This document shows, one piece after another, positions 9,611-18,326 of a stretch of DNA of 64,000 nucleotides. Every line of letters starts with the position of its first letter. Position 1 is the stretch's first letter. Where the stretch lies: NCBI GenBank assembly GCA_035544895.1, contig DASZZM010000049.1, positions 1-64,000 on the forward strand, given 5' to 3'. The stretch is from JASLEW01 sp035544895. GTDB lineage: Bacteria; Acidobacteriota; Thermoanaerobaculia; Multivoradales; UBA5704. The notes under the pieces are model-generated. The model worked only from the letters and a program-made list of their open reading frames with translations, was not told where the DNA came from and did not search any database. A program made the position numbers and the translations under genes.

Positions 9611-11678
9611 GCGGCGCCACCGCCGCGGCGGCGCCGCCGGCCCGGGCCTGGCGGCGCCGCTCCTCGCCATGCTTGCCGCCGCGGCGGGGTGGGTGGCGGC
9701 CGGCGCCGCCACGCCGGTCGTGTCGGCACCCCCGGCCGCACGAGCCGCCGCGGCGCCGGCCGCGCCGTTTCTACCCGCGCCGGCCGCGGGGGCGAGCGGC
9801 GCCGTGCGCCAGGGGATCGCCGTCGATTTCTCCCTCGAGCCGGCCGGGCCGGCGCCGGCGGAGGGCCATGGCCTGCGCGAAGACGAGGCGGCGCGCCTCC
9901 GCTTCACCGTGCGCGACGCCGCCACCGGCACGCCCGTCGCGGGAGGATCGCCGGCCGCCTGGATGGAGCGGCTGGCGGAGGGGAAGTCGGCGGCCGAAGG
10001 CTGCACGGCCAGGGTGCAGAGCTTCCTTGCCGGCAACGTCTTCGATCAACCCGAGCTCGACCTCAACGCCTACTACGTGCTGGCGCTCAACGACGACGCA
10101 TCGATCAGCGTCGTCGACCCGCGCTTCGGCTTCGGCGGCAGCAAGCTCCTGACCATGATCCAGCTCGCCAGTCCGGGCGAGGACTGGGCCCTGGCCGCCG
10201 GCCGCGGCCGCCTCTTCGTCTCGCTGCCGGAAGCCAACCGGGTGGCGGTGATCGACACGGCCTCCTTCCGGGTGATCGCCAACCTCGACGTCGGTGGCCG
10301 CCCCGGCCGCCTGGCGCTGCAGCCCGACGGCGCCTACCTGTGGGTGGCCGTCGAGGGCCACCCAGAGGTAGGCGCGGGGGCTGGAACGGTCGCCGCCATC
10401 GACCCGGGCGAGCTGCGGGTCGCCGCGCGGCTGCCGACCGGGCGCGGCCGCCACGATCTCGCGCTCTCCGGCGACGGCCGCTTCGTCCTGGTGAGCAATC
10501 GGCAGGGGCGCTCCCTGACGGTGATCGACGCCCGGCGGCTCGCCCGAGTCGCCGACGTCGCCCTCGAGGCGCCGCCGGCGGCGATCGCCTGGTCGGCGGC
10601 GGCGCGCGCCGCCTACGTGGCCAGCGAGGAGGCGGGCACCATCGTCGCCGTCGACCCGGAGCGGCGTCGAGTAGTGGCGCGCCTGCAGGCGGAGCCGGGT
10701 CTTGCCGCCCTGCGCTTCGCGCCCGGCGGCCGCTTCGGCTTCGTGGTCAACCCGCGGCGCAACCGCGTGCTGGTCCTCGACGCCGCGCTCAACCGCCTGG
10801 TGCAGAGCTCCGGGGTGGAAGAGGCGCCCGACCAGGTGACGTTCACCGACCACCTGGCCTACATCCGCCACCGCGGCAGCGAAACGGTGCTCATGATCCC
10901 CATCGACAAGATCGGCAGCGAAGGGCAGCCGCTGCCCCTGGTCGACTTCCCCGCCGGCCAGCACGCGCTCGGCCAGGTCTCGCGGCCGAGCCTCGCCGAC
11001 TCCATCGTGGCGGCGCCGGGAGGCGCCTCGGTTCTGGTCGCCAATCCCGCGGACCGCGCCATCTACTTCTACAAGGAGGGAATGGCGGCGCCGATGGGCA
11101 GCTTCAGCAACTACGGCCGCGAGCCGCGGGCGGTTCTGGTCGACGACCGCAGCCTGCGCGAGCGGGCACCCGGCAGCTACGAGACGGTGGCCCGGCTGCA
11201 GGCTCCGGGCCGCTACCGGGTCGCTTTCTTCCTCGATGCGCCGCGCGCCATCCATTGCTTCGAGGCCGCGGTCGCGCCCGATCCCCGGCGCGAAGAGCAG
11301 CGCCTCCGCGAGCGTCCCGCCGTGGTCGAGCGGCTCTTCGCGCCCTCTCCGGTCGCCCCCGGAGAGAAAGTCGAGCTGCGCTTCCGCCTGCGCGATCCCG
11401 GCAGCGGCCGGCCGGAGGAAGGGCTCACCGACGTTAGCGTCCTCATCTACCAGGCCGCGGGCGGCTGGCACGCGCGGCAGTGGGCGCGCGCGGCGGGAGA
11501 GGGGATCTACGCCGTGGACTTCGTTCCTCCCGAGGCCGGCAGCTACTACGTGGCGGTGGAGTGCCGGTCGCGCCGGCTGCCCTTCCACCTATCGCCGCCG
11601 ATGGTCCTCGAGGTCGGCGCGCCCAAGGCCGCGCCGGGCGCCGGGACGGCGGGGAGCACGGAGCGGCGCACGCCATGA
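9600..11678 (+). CDS. Secreted YVTN-type beta-propeller protein
   Basis: 692 aa. GTG at 9600 overlaps the oxidase stop by 11 bp. The N-terminus is basic then hydrophobic, ending in an Ala/Pro-rich stretch, as for an exported or anchored protein. The central part has repeating propeller blades with motifs such as NRVAVIDTASFRVIANLDVG and HDLALSGDGRFVLVSNRQGR, the pattern of YVTN/cytochrome D1-like propellers. The C-terminal ~150 residues look like two beta-sandwich domains, one with PGEKVELRFRLRDPGSG, similar to FixH/YtkA-like or carboxypeptidase-regulatory folds. Many such propellers act as scaffolds or redox partners in the periplasm. Its position between the oxidase and the SCO1 gene suggests a partner of the oxidase. 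No heme motif is present. Confidence 0.75.
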   Translation: MGSRRRHRRGGAAGPGLAAPLLAMLAAAAGWVAAGAATPVVSAPPAARAAAAPAAPFLPAPAAGASGAVRQGIAVDFSLEPAGPAPAEGHGLREDEAARLRFTVRDAATGTPVAGGSPAAWMERLAEGKSAAEGCTARVQSFLAGNVFDQPELDLNAYYVLALNDDASISVVDPRFGFGGSKLLTMIQLASPGEDWALAAGRGRLFVSLPEANRVAVIDTASFRVIANLDVGGRPGRLALQPDGAYLWVAVEGHPEVGAGAGTVAAIDPGELRVAARLPTGRGRHDLALSGDGRFVLVSNRQGRSLTVIDARRLARVADVALEAPPAAIAWSAAARAAYVASEEAGTIVAVDPERRRVVARLQAEPGLAALRFAPGGRFGFVVNPRRNRVLVLDAALNRLVQSSGVEEAPDQVTFTDHLAYIRHRGSETVLMIPIDKIGSEGQPLPLVDFPAGQHALGQVSRPSLADSIVAAPGGASVLVANPADRAIYFYKEGMAAPMGSFSNYGREPRAVLVDDRSLRERAPGSYETVARLQAPGRYRVAFFLDAPRAIHCFEAAVAPDPRREEQRLRERPAVVERLFAPSPVAPGEKVELRFRLRDPGSGRPEEGLTDVSVLIYQAAGGWHARQWARAAGEGIYAVDFVPPEAGSYYVAVECRSRRLPFHLSPPMVLEVGAPKAAPGAGTAGSTERRTP

Positions 11679-12799
11679 GAGCCGCCCCTCTTCTCGGCAT
11701 TCTCGCCCTCCTGGCCGGGGGGTCCCCGGCGCTGCCCGAGGAGGGAGCCCAACACACGCCCGTCCTGCCCGCCCTACCCGCCCTACCCGACATCGAGCTG
11801 GTCGACCAGGACGGCCGCCCGGTCCACGTCTACTCCGACCTGGTGCGCGGCAAGCGCGTGGCGATTAACTTCGTCTTCACCACCTGCACCACCATCTGCC
11901 CGCCCATGGGAGCCAACTTCGAGCGCCTGCAAGCCTTGCTCGGAGCCCGCGCCGGCGCCGACGTCCGCCTGATCTCGGTGAGCGTCGACCCGCAAACCGA
12001 TACTCCGCAGCGGCTCAAGGCCTGGGGGACCAGGTTCCACGCCGGCTCCGGCTGGAGCCTGCTGACCGGGCGCAAGGAAGACGTGGACCGGCTGCTCAAG
12101 GCGCTCGGGGTCTTCACGCCGGACCCCGCGTCCCATGCCCCCGTCGTGGTCCTGGGCAATGATGCCGTGGGCCGCTGGACGCGCGCCTACGGCCTCACCC
12201 CCCCTGCCCGGCTGGTGCAGCTCCTCGACGGCCTGACCGCGCCCTCCCCGGCGGGCACCGCCGGCTCCGCGCCGGCCGGTATGGGCGGGCAGGAAGGCGC
12301 CCGCAAGTACTTCACCGACGTCGAGCTGATCGATCAGGACGGACGGCCGCGGCGCCTCTACAGCGACTTGCTGGCGGGCAAGACGGTGGTGATCGACGCC
12401 TTCTTCAGCGGCTGCACCGGCAGCTGCCCGGTCATGGCGGCGAACCTGGCACGGCTGCAGGCAGCTCTCGCCGGCCGGTTGGGGAGCGATCTGCACCTCC
12501 TCTCGATCTCGGTCGATCCACAGACCGACACGCCCGCCCGGCTCAAGGAGTACGCCCGCCGCTTCGGCGCCAGGCCCGGCTGGTACTTCCTGACCGGCAG
12601 CAAGTCAAACGTCGATTTCGCCTTGCGCAAGCTCGGCCAGTATGCCGAGCAGAAAGAGGCGCACACCAATATCCTGATCGTCGGCAACGAGCGCACCGGG
12701 TTGTGGAAGAAGGTCTTCGGCCTGAGCAAGGCGGAGGAGATCCTGGCCATCGTCGAGGGCGTGCTCGACGACCGCGGCGCGCCGGCACCCGGAGGTTAG
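11675..12799 (+). CDS. Tandem SCO1/SenC copper chaperone (two domains)
   Basis: 374 aa with an N-terminal signal peptide (LLGILALLAGGSPALP). SCO1/SenC proteins are thioredoxin-fold copper chaperones or thiol reductases acting outside the membrane. Here two complete domains are joined. Domain 1 has the CxxxC site CTTIC (Cys71, Cys75) and the distal copper ligand His154 in SHAPVVVLGN. Domain 2 has CTGSC (Cys247, Cys251) and His330 in AHTNILIVGN. All expected copper ligands are therefore present twice. Single-domain SCO proteins are the norm. The start overlaps the propeller stop (ATGA). Its job is most simply copper insertion into, or thiol maintenance of, the large oxidase two genes upstream. 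Confidence 0.9.
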   Translation: MRAAPLLGILALLAGGSPALPEEGAQHTPVLPALPALPDIELVDQDGRPVHVYSDLVRGKRVAINFVFTTCTTICPPMGANFERLQALLGARAGADVRLISVSVDPQTDTPQRLKAWGTRFHAGSGWSLLTGRKEDVDRLLKALGVFTPDPASHAPVVVLGNDAVGRWTRAYGLTPPARLVQLLDGLTAPSPAGTAGSAPAGMGGQEGARKYFTDVELIDQDGRPRRLYSDLLAGKTVVIDAFFSGCTGSCPVMAANLARLQAALAGRLGSDLHLLSISVDPQTDTPARLKEYARRFGARPGWYFLTGSKSNVDFALRKLGQYAEQKEAHTNILIVGNERTGLWKKVFGLSKAEEILAIVEGVLDDRGAPAPGG

Positions 12800-12804
12800 C
12801 CCCG

Positions 12805-14481
12805 GTGGCCTGGAGAGGATCGTTGCGCAGCGGATGGGCCACGGCGGCGTTGCGCCTGGCTGCCGGCCTGGCTCTGGTCATCCCGGACATCCCGGTCATC
12901 GCGGCCATCCCGGCCGCGCTGCTGGCGGTTGCCCCGGCGGTTTCGGCGCCCGGTCCTCTGCTGCCCGCCGAGGCGCGCGGCAAACAGATTTACACCGCGG
13001 GCGAGACGACCGGAGCCAGGCCGGCGGGCGGCACGATCACGGCGGTGCTCGGCGAGGGCGGAGCCGAGGTTCCCGCCTCCGCCTTGCCTTGCGCCGGCTG
13101 CCATGGCGGTGATGGCCGCGGCGGCAAGGAGGGCGGCGTCCGCCCCTCGGACCTCACCCGGGAATCCCTCGGCCGGCCCTCCCCGGCCGCGGAGGGCGCT
13201 CGCCGGCGTCCGCCGTATACTGACCGCTTGCTGATCCGCGCCCTCAGCCTGGGGATCGACTCGGCCGGCAACCGGCTGCACGTCGCCATGCCGCTCTACC
13301 GGTTGACGCGCCAGGACGCCTCCGACCTCGTCGCCTACCTCAAGCGGCTGGGCCACGAGACCGATCCCGGCCTCACCGCCGGCACGGTCCACCTCGGGGT
13401 CTTGCTGCCCGGCGGCGCCCGGCGTCAGGAGGAGGCCGCGGCGGTCCGCGCCGTGCTCGCCGCGCGGCTGGCCGAGCTCAACCGCGGCGGCGGCCTCTAC
13501 GGCCGGCAGCTCGCCCTGCATTGCGCCGACCTCCCCGAGCCTCCGGCCGAGCGGGTGGAGAAGCTGCACGAGTTCCTGGCCGGCGAGCCGGTCTTCGCCC
13601 TGCTGGCCGCCGACCTGGCGGGGGCCGAAGCGGAGATGGCCGCGGCGGTCGCCGCCGCCGCGGTGCCGCTGATCGGACCGCTGACCTCCCGCCCCGGGCA
13701 GGACTTCCCGCTCAACCGCTATGTCTTCTACATGACTCCCGGCCTGGTGGAGCAGGCGGGCGCGCTGGTCGAGTTCGCGGCCCGGCGGCTGCCGCAGGGC
13801 GGCAGGAAGCTGGTCATCGTCGTCCCCGGCGCGCCGGAGCTGGCGGAGCTGGAGGCGATCGCCGGCACCGTCGCGGCCGAGGCGCGCGGGCACGGTTTCA
13901 CCGCCGTCGAGACGGTCGCCGCCGCGGTCCCCGCGGCCGAGGCCGCGGCCCTGGCCGCCCGCCTGGCGCGCGGCGGCGCGGCGGCGCTGCTCTTGCTCGA
14001 CAGCGGCGGCGGCGTGCCGGAGCTGCTGCGGCAGGGACAGGAGCTCGGCTGGCGTCCTCTCATCCTCTTGCCCGGCTCTCTGCCGGGCGCGGAGCCCTTT
14101 GCCGCCGTGCCGGCAGCCCTGGCCGACCGCCTGTTCGTCGCCTTCCCCGTGCTCCCTCCCGACCGCACGCCCGGGGCGGCGGAAGAATACCGGCGCCTGG
14201 CGGCCCAGGGGCTGCCCGCGCATCATGCCGCCGCCCAGATGGCGGCCCTGGCCGCCGCCGAAGTGCTGATCGAGGGGCTCAAGCGGGCCGGCCGCGACGT
14301 CAGCCGGGACAAGCTCATCGCCGCCCTCGAGAAGCTCCGGCGGTTCGATGCCGGGATCGGCGGCCCCATCACCTTCGGACCCAACCGGCGGATCGGCGCG
14401 CGCGGCGCCTTCGTCGCCGCCCTCGACTTCGCGCACCACAGCCTGGGGCGGCAGGCGCCGTGGATCGACCTCGAGCCATGA
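12805..14481 (+). CDS. Cytochrome c fused to a periplasmic ligand-binding fold
   Basis: 558 aa. GTG at 12805 follows the SCO1 stop by 5 bp and has GGAGG upstream. A long hydrophobic segment (ALRLAAGLALVIPDIPVIAA) serves as signal or anchor. Residues about 60-190 form a mono-heme cytochrome c: CAGCH at 96-100 and a likely axial Met in HVAMPLYRL, followed by the terminal helix DASDLVAYLKRL. From about residue 195 the protein resembles the type-1 periplasmic binding fold of branched-chain amino-acid receptors (VHLGVLLPGG, LNRGGGLYGRQLAL, PLIGPLTSRPG). Fusion of an electron carrier to a ligand-binding domain is unusual. It could carry electrons for the copper oxidase while sensing a small molecule; the ligand is unknown. 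Confidence 0.8.
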   Translation: MAWRGSLRSGWATAALRLAAGLALVIPDIPVIAAIPAALLAVAPAVSAPGPLLPAEARGKQIYTAGETTGARPAGGTITAVLGEGGAEVPASALPCAGCHGGDGRGGKEGGVRPSDLTRESLGRPSPAAEGARRRPPYTDRLLIRALSLGIDSAGNRLHVAMPLYRLTRQDASDLVAYLKRLGHETDPGLTAGTVHLGVLLPGGARRQEEAAAVRAVLAARLAELNRGGGLYGRQLALHCADLPEPPAERVEKLHEFLAGEPVFALLAADLAGAEAEMAAAVAAAAVPLIGPLTSRPGQDFPLNRYVFYMTPGLVEQAGALVEFAARRLPQGGRKLVIVVPGAPELAELEAIAGTVAAEARGHGFTAVETVAAAVPAAEAAALAARLARGGAAALLLLDSGGGVPELLRQGQELGWRPLILLPGSLPGAEPFAAVPAALADRLFVAFPVLPPDRTPGAAEEYRRLAAQGLPAHHAAAQMAALAAAEVLIEGLKRAGRDVSRDKLIAALEKLRRFDAGIGGPITFGPNRRIGARGAFVAALDFAHHSLGRQAPWIDLEP

Positions 14482-15404
14482 TGCCCGGCCCCGCCGCGAG
14501 CGCCCGCCCCCGGCCCGCGCCCCCGGCGCGCGGCGGCGCCGCGGCGCCCGTGCGCCGCGCCTACGACGCCGTCGCCGCCGCCTACGATGCGGCGGTCGCC
14601 CCGTCGGCCTGGGTGCGCGAGCGCCTCTGGCAGCGCCTCGACGCCCTCTTCGCCCCCGGCGCCCGGGTGCTCGACGCCACCGCCGGCACGGGCTGTGACG
14701 CCGTTCATCTGGCGGCGCGCGGCGTGGCGGTGACCGCCTGTGACCTGTCGCCGGCGATGCTGCTTCGGCTCGCCGCGAAGGATCCCGCGATCGCGACGCG
14801 GGTTGCCGACTGCAGCCGCCTGCAGGCGGCCGGCCTCGGCGGGCCCTTCGACGGCGTGATCTCGACCTTCGCCGGGCTCAACACCGCGACCGATCTGGAC
14901 GGCTTCGCGCGCGGCGCCGCCGGCCTGCTCGACCCGGAAGGAATCCTCTTCGTCCACCTGCTCAACCGCTGGCCGGTCGCCGAGCTGGCGCGCGGCTTTC
15001 GCCACCGCGGCCTGGTGCCGGGCTGCGCGGGCCTGGCGGCGGCCTGGCGCGGCGCGCGGCGGGTCGAGATCGGCGGGGTGGCGGTGCTGCACCGGCTCTC
15101 TTCGCCACGCCGCCTGTACCGCCGGTTCTTCGCCCGCCGGTTCATCCTCCGGCGGCTGAGCGGCCAGGGGGTGCTGCGCCCGGTCGACGACCCCGCGGCA
15201 GGCGCCGGGGCACGGCTCGAGCCCGGCGAGCGCCGGCCGCCGCCCGAGCGCGTGCGGCGCGCGGAGCGCTGTTGCCTGGAGCGCTGGGAGCGCTGGGAGC
15301 GCTGGGAGCGCCGGCTGGGCGCCTGGCCGCTGAGCCGCTGCCTGGGAACCTTCTTCACCCTGGAGATGCGCCGGCGGGCTGGCGGCGGTCGAGGCGGGAG
15401 ATGA
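14478..15404 (+). CDS. Class I SAM-dependent methyltransferase (first paralogue)
   Basis: 308 aa. The start overlaps the cytochrome stop; ATG at 14478 or the adjacent ATG at 14481 are both possible. Motif I is VLDATAGTGCDAVHLAARG, followed by an acidic strand end (VTACDLSPAML), the SAM-binding signature of Rossmann-fold methyltransferases. The acceptor is unknown. The protein is clearly related to the methyltransferase at 18323 (same YD...RLWQRLDALF and GTG.DA.HLA.RGV pattern), pointing to duplication of a methyltransferase-radical SAM block. Near the C-terminus a 9-bp tandem repeat encodes repeated Trp-Glu-Arg. The C-terminal third (basic, RRLYRRFFARRFILRR) may bind a nucleic acid or anionic lipid; this is speculative. 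Confidence 0.75.
   Translation: MMPGPAASARPRPAPPARGGAAAPVRRAYDAVAAAYDAAVAPSAWVRERLWQRLDALFAPGARVLDATAGTGCDAVHLAARGVAVTACDLSPAMLLRLAAKDPAIATRVADCSRLQAAGLGGPFDGVISTFAGLNTATDLDGFARGAAGLLDPEGILFVHLLNRWPVAELARGFRHRGLVPGCAGLAAAWRGARRVEIGGVAVLHRLSSPRRLYRRFFARRFILRRLSGQGVLRPVDDPAAGAGARLEPGERRPPPERVRRAERCCLERWERWERWERRLGAWPLSRCLGTFFTLEMRRRAGGGRGGR
15281..15311 (+). repeat. 9-bp tandem repeat inside a methyltransferase gene
   Basis: Three perfect copies plus a partial copy of GCGCTGGGA lie head to tail, encoding Trp-Glu-Arg repeats near the protein's C-terminus. The period is a multiple of three, so copy-number change by slippage would lengthen or shorten the protein without a frameshift. Confidence 0.9.
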
Positions 15405-16915
15405 CCGAGGTCTTGCTGGCCCACTCGTTCTTTCTCAAGAACGACCCCAAACAGGTCGAGAAGATGCGGCCCTACGCGCCCCTTGCCACGCTCCATGTCG
15501 CCGCCCAGGTGCGCGAGCATGGCTACTCGGTGGCGCTCTTCGATGCCATGCTGGCGGCGGGGGAGGAGGAGTTCGCGGCGGCGCTCGCCCGCCACCGGCC
15601 GCGTTTCGTCGCCCTCTACGAGGACAGCTTCAACTTCCTCAACAAGATGTGCCTCGAGCACACGCGCCTGGCGGCCTGCCGCATGAGCCGGATGGCGGTC
15701 GAGGCCGGGGCGACCGTCGTGGCGGCGGGCGCCGACCTCTCCGATCAGCCGCAGCCTTATTTCGCGAGCGGCGTCGCCTACGGTCTCGCCGGCGAAGCCG
15801 ATCACACCCTGGTCGAGCTGCTCGACACCTTGAGCGGGCGCGTGCGCCAGCCGGTCGAGGCGGTGGCCGGCCTGGCCCTTCCCAGCGCCGCGGCGCCCGA
15901 CGGCGTGCGGAGGACGCCGCCGCGGCCTCCCGAGCGGCGCCCCGACGTCTTCCCTCTTCCCGCCTGGGACCTGCTCGACGTCGAACGCTACCGCGCCGCG
16001 TGGCGGCGCGCGCACGGCTACTTCAGCCTCAACCTGGTGAGCACGCGCGGCTGCCCCTTCCACTGTAACTGGTGCGCCAAGCCCATCTGGGGACAGCGCT
16101 ATGCGATGCGCTCTCCCGCCCGGGTCGCCGAGGAGATGGCGCTGGTGCGCCGCACGCTGCGGCCGGACCACATCTGGTTCGCCGACGACATCTTCGGCCT
16201 GCAGCCGAGGTGGGTCGCCGAGCTCGGCCACGAGGTGGAGGCGCGCCGGGCCGCGGTGCCCTTCACCATCCAGTCGCGCGCCGACCTGATGACCGAGACG
16301 GCAGTGGCGGGCCTCGCGCGCGCCGGCTGCAGCGAGGTCTGGCTGGGCGCCGAGAGCGGCAGCCAGAGGGTCCTCGACGCGATGGAGAAGGGCATCCGGG
16401 TGGGCCAGATCGCCGAGGCCACGCGCCGCTTGCGCGCCGCCGGCATCCGCGCCTGTTACTTCCTGCAGCTCGGCTACCCCGGCGAGGCTTTCGAGGACAT
16501 CCTGGCCACCGTGCGCATGGTGCGCGAAAACCTTCCCGACGACATCGGGGTGAGCGTCGCCTACCCGCTGCCGGGGACCCGCTTCTACGAGCTGGTGCGC
16601 GGGCAGCTCGGCGGCCAGACCCACTGGCGTCACAGCAACGACCTGGCGATGCTCTTCCAGGGCACCTACCAGACCCCCTTCTACCGCCGCCTGCGCGAGG
16701 TCCTCCACCGCGAGCTCGTGCTGCGGCAGCGCCTGGCCCGCGCCGGCGCGGGGGATGGGCAGAGCCTCACCCTCCAAGCTGAGCTCGACCGCCTCGCTGG
16801 CGACTGGCGGGAGCTGGGGCGCCTGGAGGCGCGCTCGCGCAGCGCGGCGCCGACCGCGCTCGCCAGGGCCGCCGGCGCGCCGCCGGCACCCGATCTCTCC
16901 GAGCCCTGGAACTGA
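15401..16915 (+). CDS. B12-type radical SAM protein
   Basis: 504 aa. ATG overlaps the previous stop (ATGA). The N-terminal ~170 residues form a Rossmann-like cobalamin-binding-type domain (LLAHSFFLKNDPKQVEK, LATLHVAAQVREHGYSVALF), but no DxHxxG cobalamin His motif is visible. The radical SAM core starts at about 205 with RGCPFHCNWC; Cys218, Cys222 and Cys225 would bind the 4Fe-4S cluster. Core motifs continue with IWFADDIFGL, WLGAESGSQRVLDAMEKG and YFLQLGYPGE. This family includes methylases and ring-forming enzymes acting on peptides, lipids and tetrapyrroles. The neighbour at 16926 is a paralogue. The substrate is unknown. Confidence 0.85.
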   Translation: MTEVLLAHSFFLKNDPKQVEKMRPYAPLATLHVAAQVREHGYSVALFDAMLAAGEEEFAAALARHRPRFVALYEDSFNFLNKMCLEHTRLAACRMSRMAVEAGATVVAAGADLSDQPQPYFASGVAYGLAGEADHTLVELLDTLSGRVRQPVEAVAGLALPSAAAPDGVRRTPPRPPERRPDVFPLPAWDLLDVERYRAAWRRAHGYFSLNLVSTRGCPFHCNWCAKPIWGQRYAMRSPARVAEEMALVRRTLRPDHIWFADDIFGLQPRWVAELGHEVEARRAAVPFTIQSRADLMTETAVAGLARAGCSEVWLGAESGSQRVLDAMEKGIRVGQIAEATRRLRAAGIRACYFLQLGYPGEAFEDILATVRMVRENLPDDIGVSVAYPLPGTRFYELVRGQLGGQTHWRHSNDLAMLFQGTYQTPFYRRLREVLHRELVLRQRLARAGAGDGQSLTLQAELDRLAGDWRELGRLEARSRSAAPTALARAAGAPPAPDLSEPWN

Positions 16916-16925
16916 GGGCGCGCCG

Positions 16926-18326
16926 ATGGCCGACATCCTGCTCTCACACGGCTACTTCCTCGGCGAAGACGAGAAAGAGCAAGAGATCATGCGCCCCTAC
17001 CCGACCCTGGGTCTGCTCTATCTCGCCGCCTACCTCGAGCGGCAAGGCTTCTCGCCGGAAGTCTTCGACACCACCTTCGCTCAGCGCGCCGACCTGCTCG
17101 CGCGCCTGCGCGCCGGGAGCGGAGTGCTCGGCCTCTACACCAACCTGATGACCCGCGGCGCCGTGCTGGCGATCGTGGCGGCGGCCAAGGAGCGGGGTTG
17201 GACGGTGGTCCTGGGCGGCCCGGAGTCGGCCAACTACCCCGACGAGTACCTGGCCCGCGGCGCCGACGTGGTGGTCAGCGGCGAGGGGGAGCTGACCCTT
17301 GCCGAGCTGCTGCCCGCGCTGGCGGCCCGCGGCCCTCACCGGCTGCACGGCGTCGCCGGGGTCAGCTTCCGTGACGAGGCCGGCGCGCCGGTGCACAACC
17401 CGGAGCGCGCGCAGATCGCCGACCTCGACAGCCTGCCGTGGCCCGACCGCGGGCGCATCGACCAGCAGCGCTATATCGAGGTCTGGCGGCGCCATCACGG
17501 CTCGGGCAGCGTCAACCTCATCACCGCCCGCGGCTGCCCTTACAAGTGCCGCTGGTGCTCGCATGCCGTGTTCGGCTTCAGCCACCGCCGCCGCGGCATC
17601 CGCGACACCGCCGACGAGCTCGAGCACATCCGCGACCGTTACCGGCCCGACCAGGTGTGGTACTCCGACGACGTGTTCACCATCAGCCACCGCTGGCTGT
17701 TCGACTACGCCGCGGAGCTCGACCGCCGCAACCTGTGCCTGCCCTTCGAGACCATCTCGCGCGCCGACCGCATGATGCGCGACGAGGTCCTGGCAACCCT
17801 GGCGCGCATGGGCTGCTTCCGCATCTGGATCGGCTCGGAGAGCGGCAGCCAGCGCATCCTCGACGCCATGCAGCGCGGCGTCACGGTCGAGCAGGTGCGC
17901 TGGGCGGCCCATGCCGCGCGCCGCCATGGCATCCAGGTCGGCATGTTCCTCATGTGGGGCTACGAGGGCGAGGAGCTGGCCGACATCGAGGCCACCGTCG
18001 AGCACGTCAAGCAGGCCAACCCCGATCTCTTCCTGACCACCGTGGCCTATCCGATCAAGAACACCGCCTACTACCGGGAGGTCGCGGACCGCGTGGCACC
18101 CACCCGCCCTTGGGAAGAGGCGACCGACCGCGACTTCGTCGTGCGCGGCCGCCATTCCCGCGGCTACTACCGCCAGGCCGACCGCTGGCTGCGCAGCGCG
18201 GTCGCCGCCCACCGCCTGGCGAGCGGCCTGGAGCCCGGCGGCGCCGCGGCGGCTGCCGAGCGGCAGGGCGAAGCGCGGCAGGCGCGCGCCGCGCTGCTCG
18301 CCCTGGCGCACGAGGTCGAGGCATGA
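16926..18326 (+). CDS. B12-type radical SAM protein (paralogue)
   Basis: 466 aa, 10 bp after the previous radical SAM gene. The N-terminus (MADILLSHGYFLGEDEKEQ) closely mirrors its neighbour's. The cobalamin-type domain includes VVLGGPESANYPDEYL and the GEGE motif (VVSGEGELTLAELL). The cluster motif RGCPYKCRWC supplies Cys204, Cys208 and Cys211. The core follows with VWYSDDVFTI and WIGSESGSQRILDAMQRG. It lacks the long C-terminal extension of its neighbour. Two successive related enzymes suggest sequential modifications of the same substrate or of a repetitive substrate. The stop overlaps the next methyltransferase start. Confidence 0.85.
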   Translation: MADILLSHGYFLGEDEKEQEIMRPYPTLGLLYLAAYLERQGFSPEVFDTTFAQRADLLARLRAGSGVLGLYTNLMTRGAVLAIVAAAKERGWTVVLGGPESANYPDEYLARGADVVVSGEGELTLAELLPALAARGPHRLHGVAGVSFRDEAGAPVHNPERAQIADLDSLPWPDRGRIDQQRYIEVWRRHHGSGSVNLITARGCPYKCRWCSHAVFGFSHRRRGIRDTADELEHIRDRYRPDQVWYSDDVFTISHRWLFDYAAELDRRNLCLPFETISRADRMMRDEVLATLARMGCFRIWIGSESGSQRILDAMQRGVTVEQVRWAAHAARRHGIQVGMFLMWGYEGEELADIEATVEHVKQANPDLFLTTVAYPIKNTAYYREVADRVAPTRPWEEATDRDFVVRGRHSRGYYRQADRWLRSAVAAHRLASGLEPGGAAAAAERQGEARQARAALLALAHEVEA

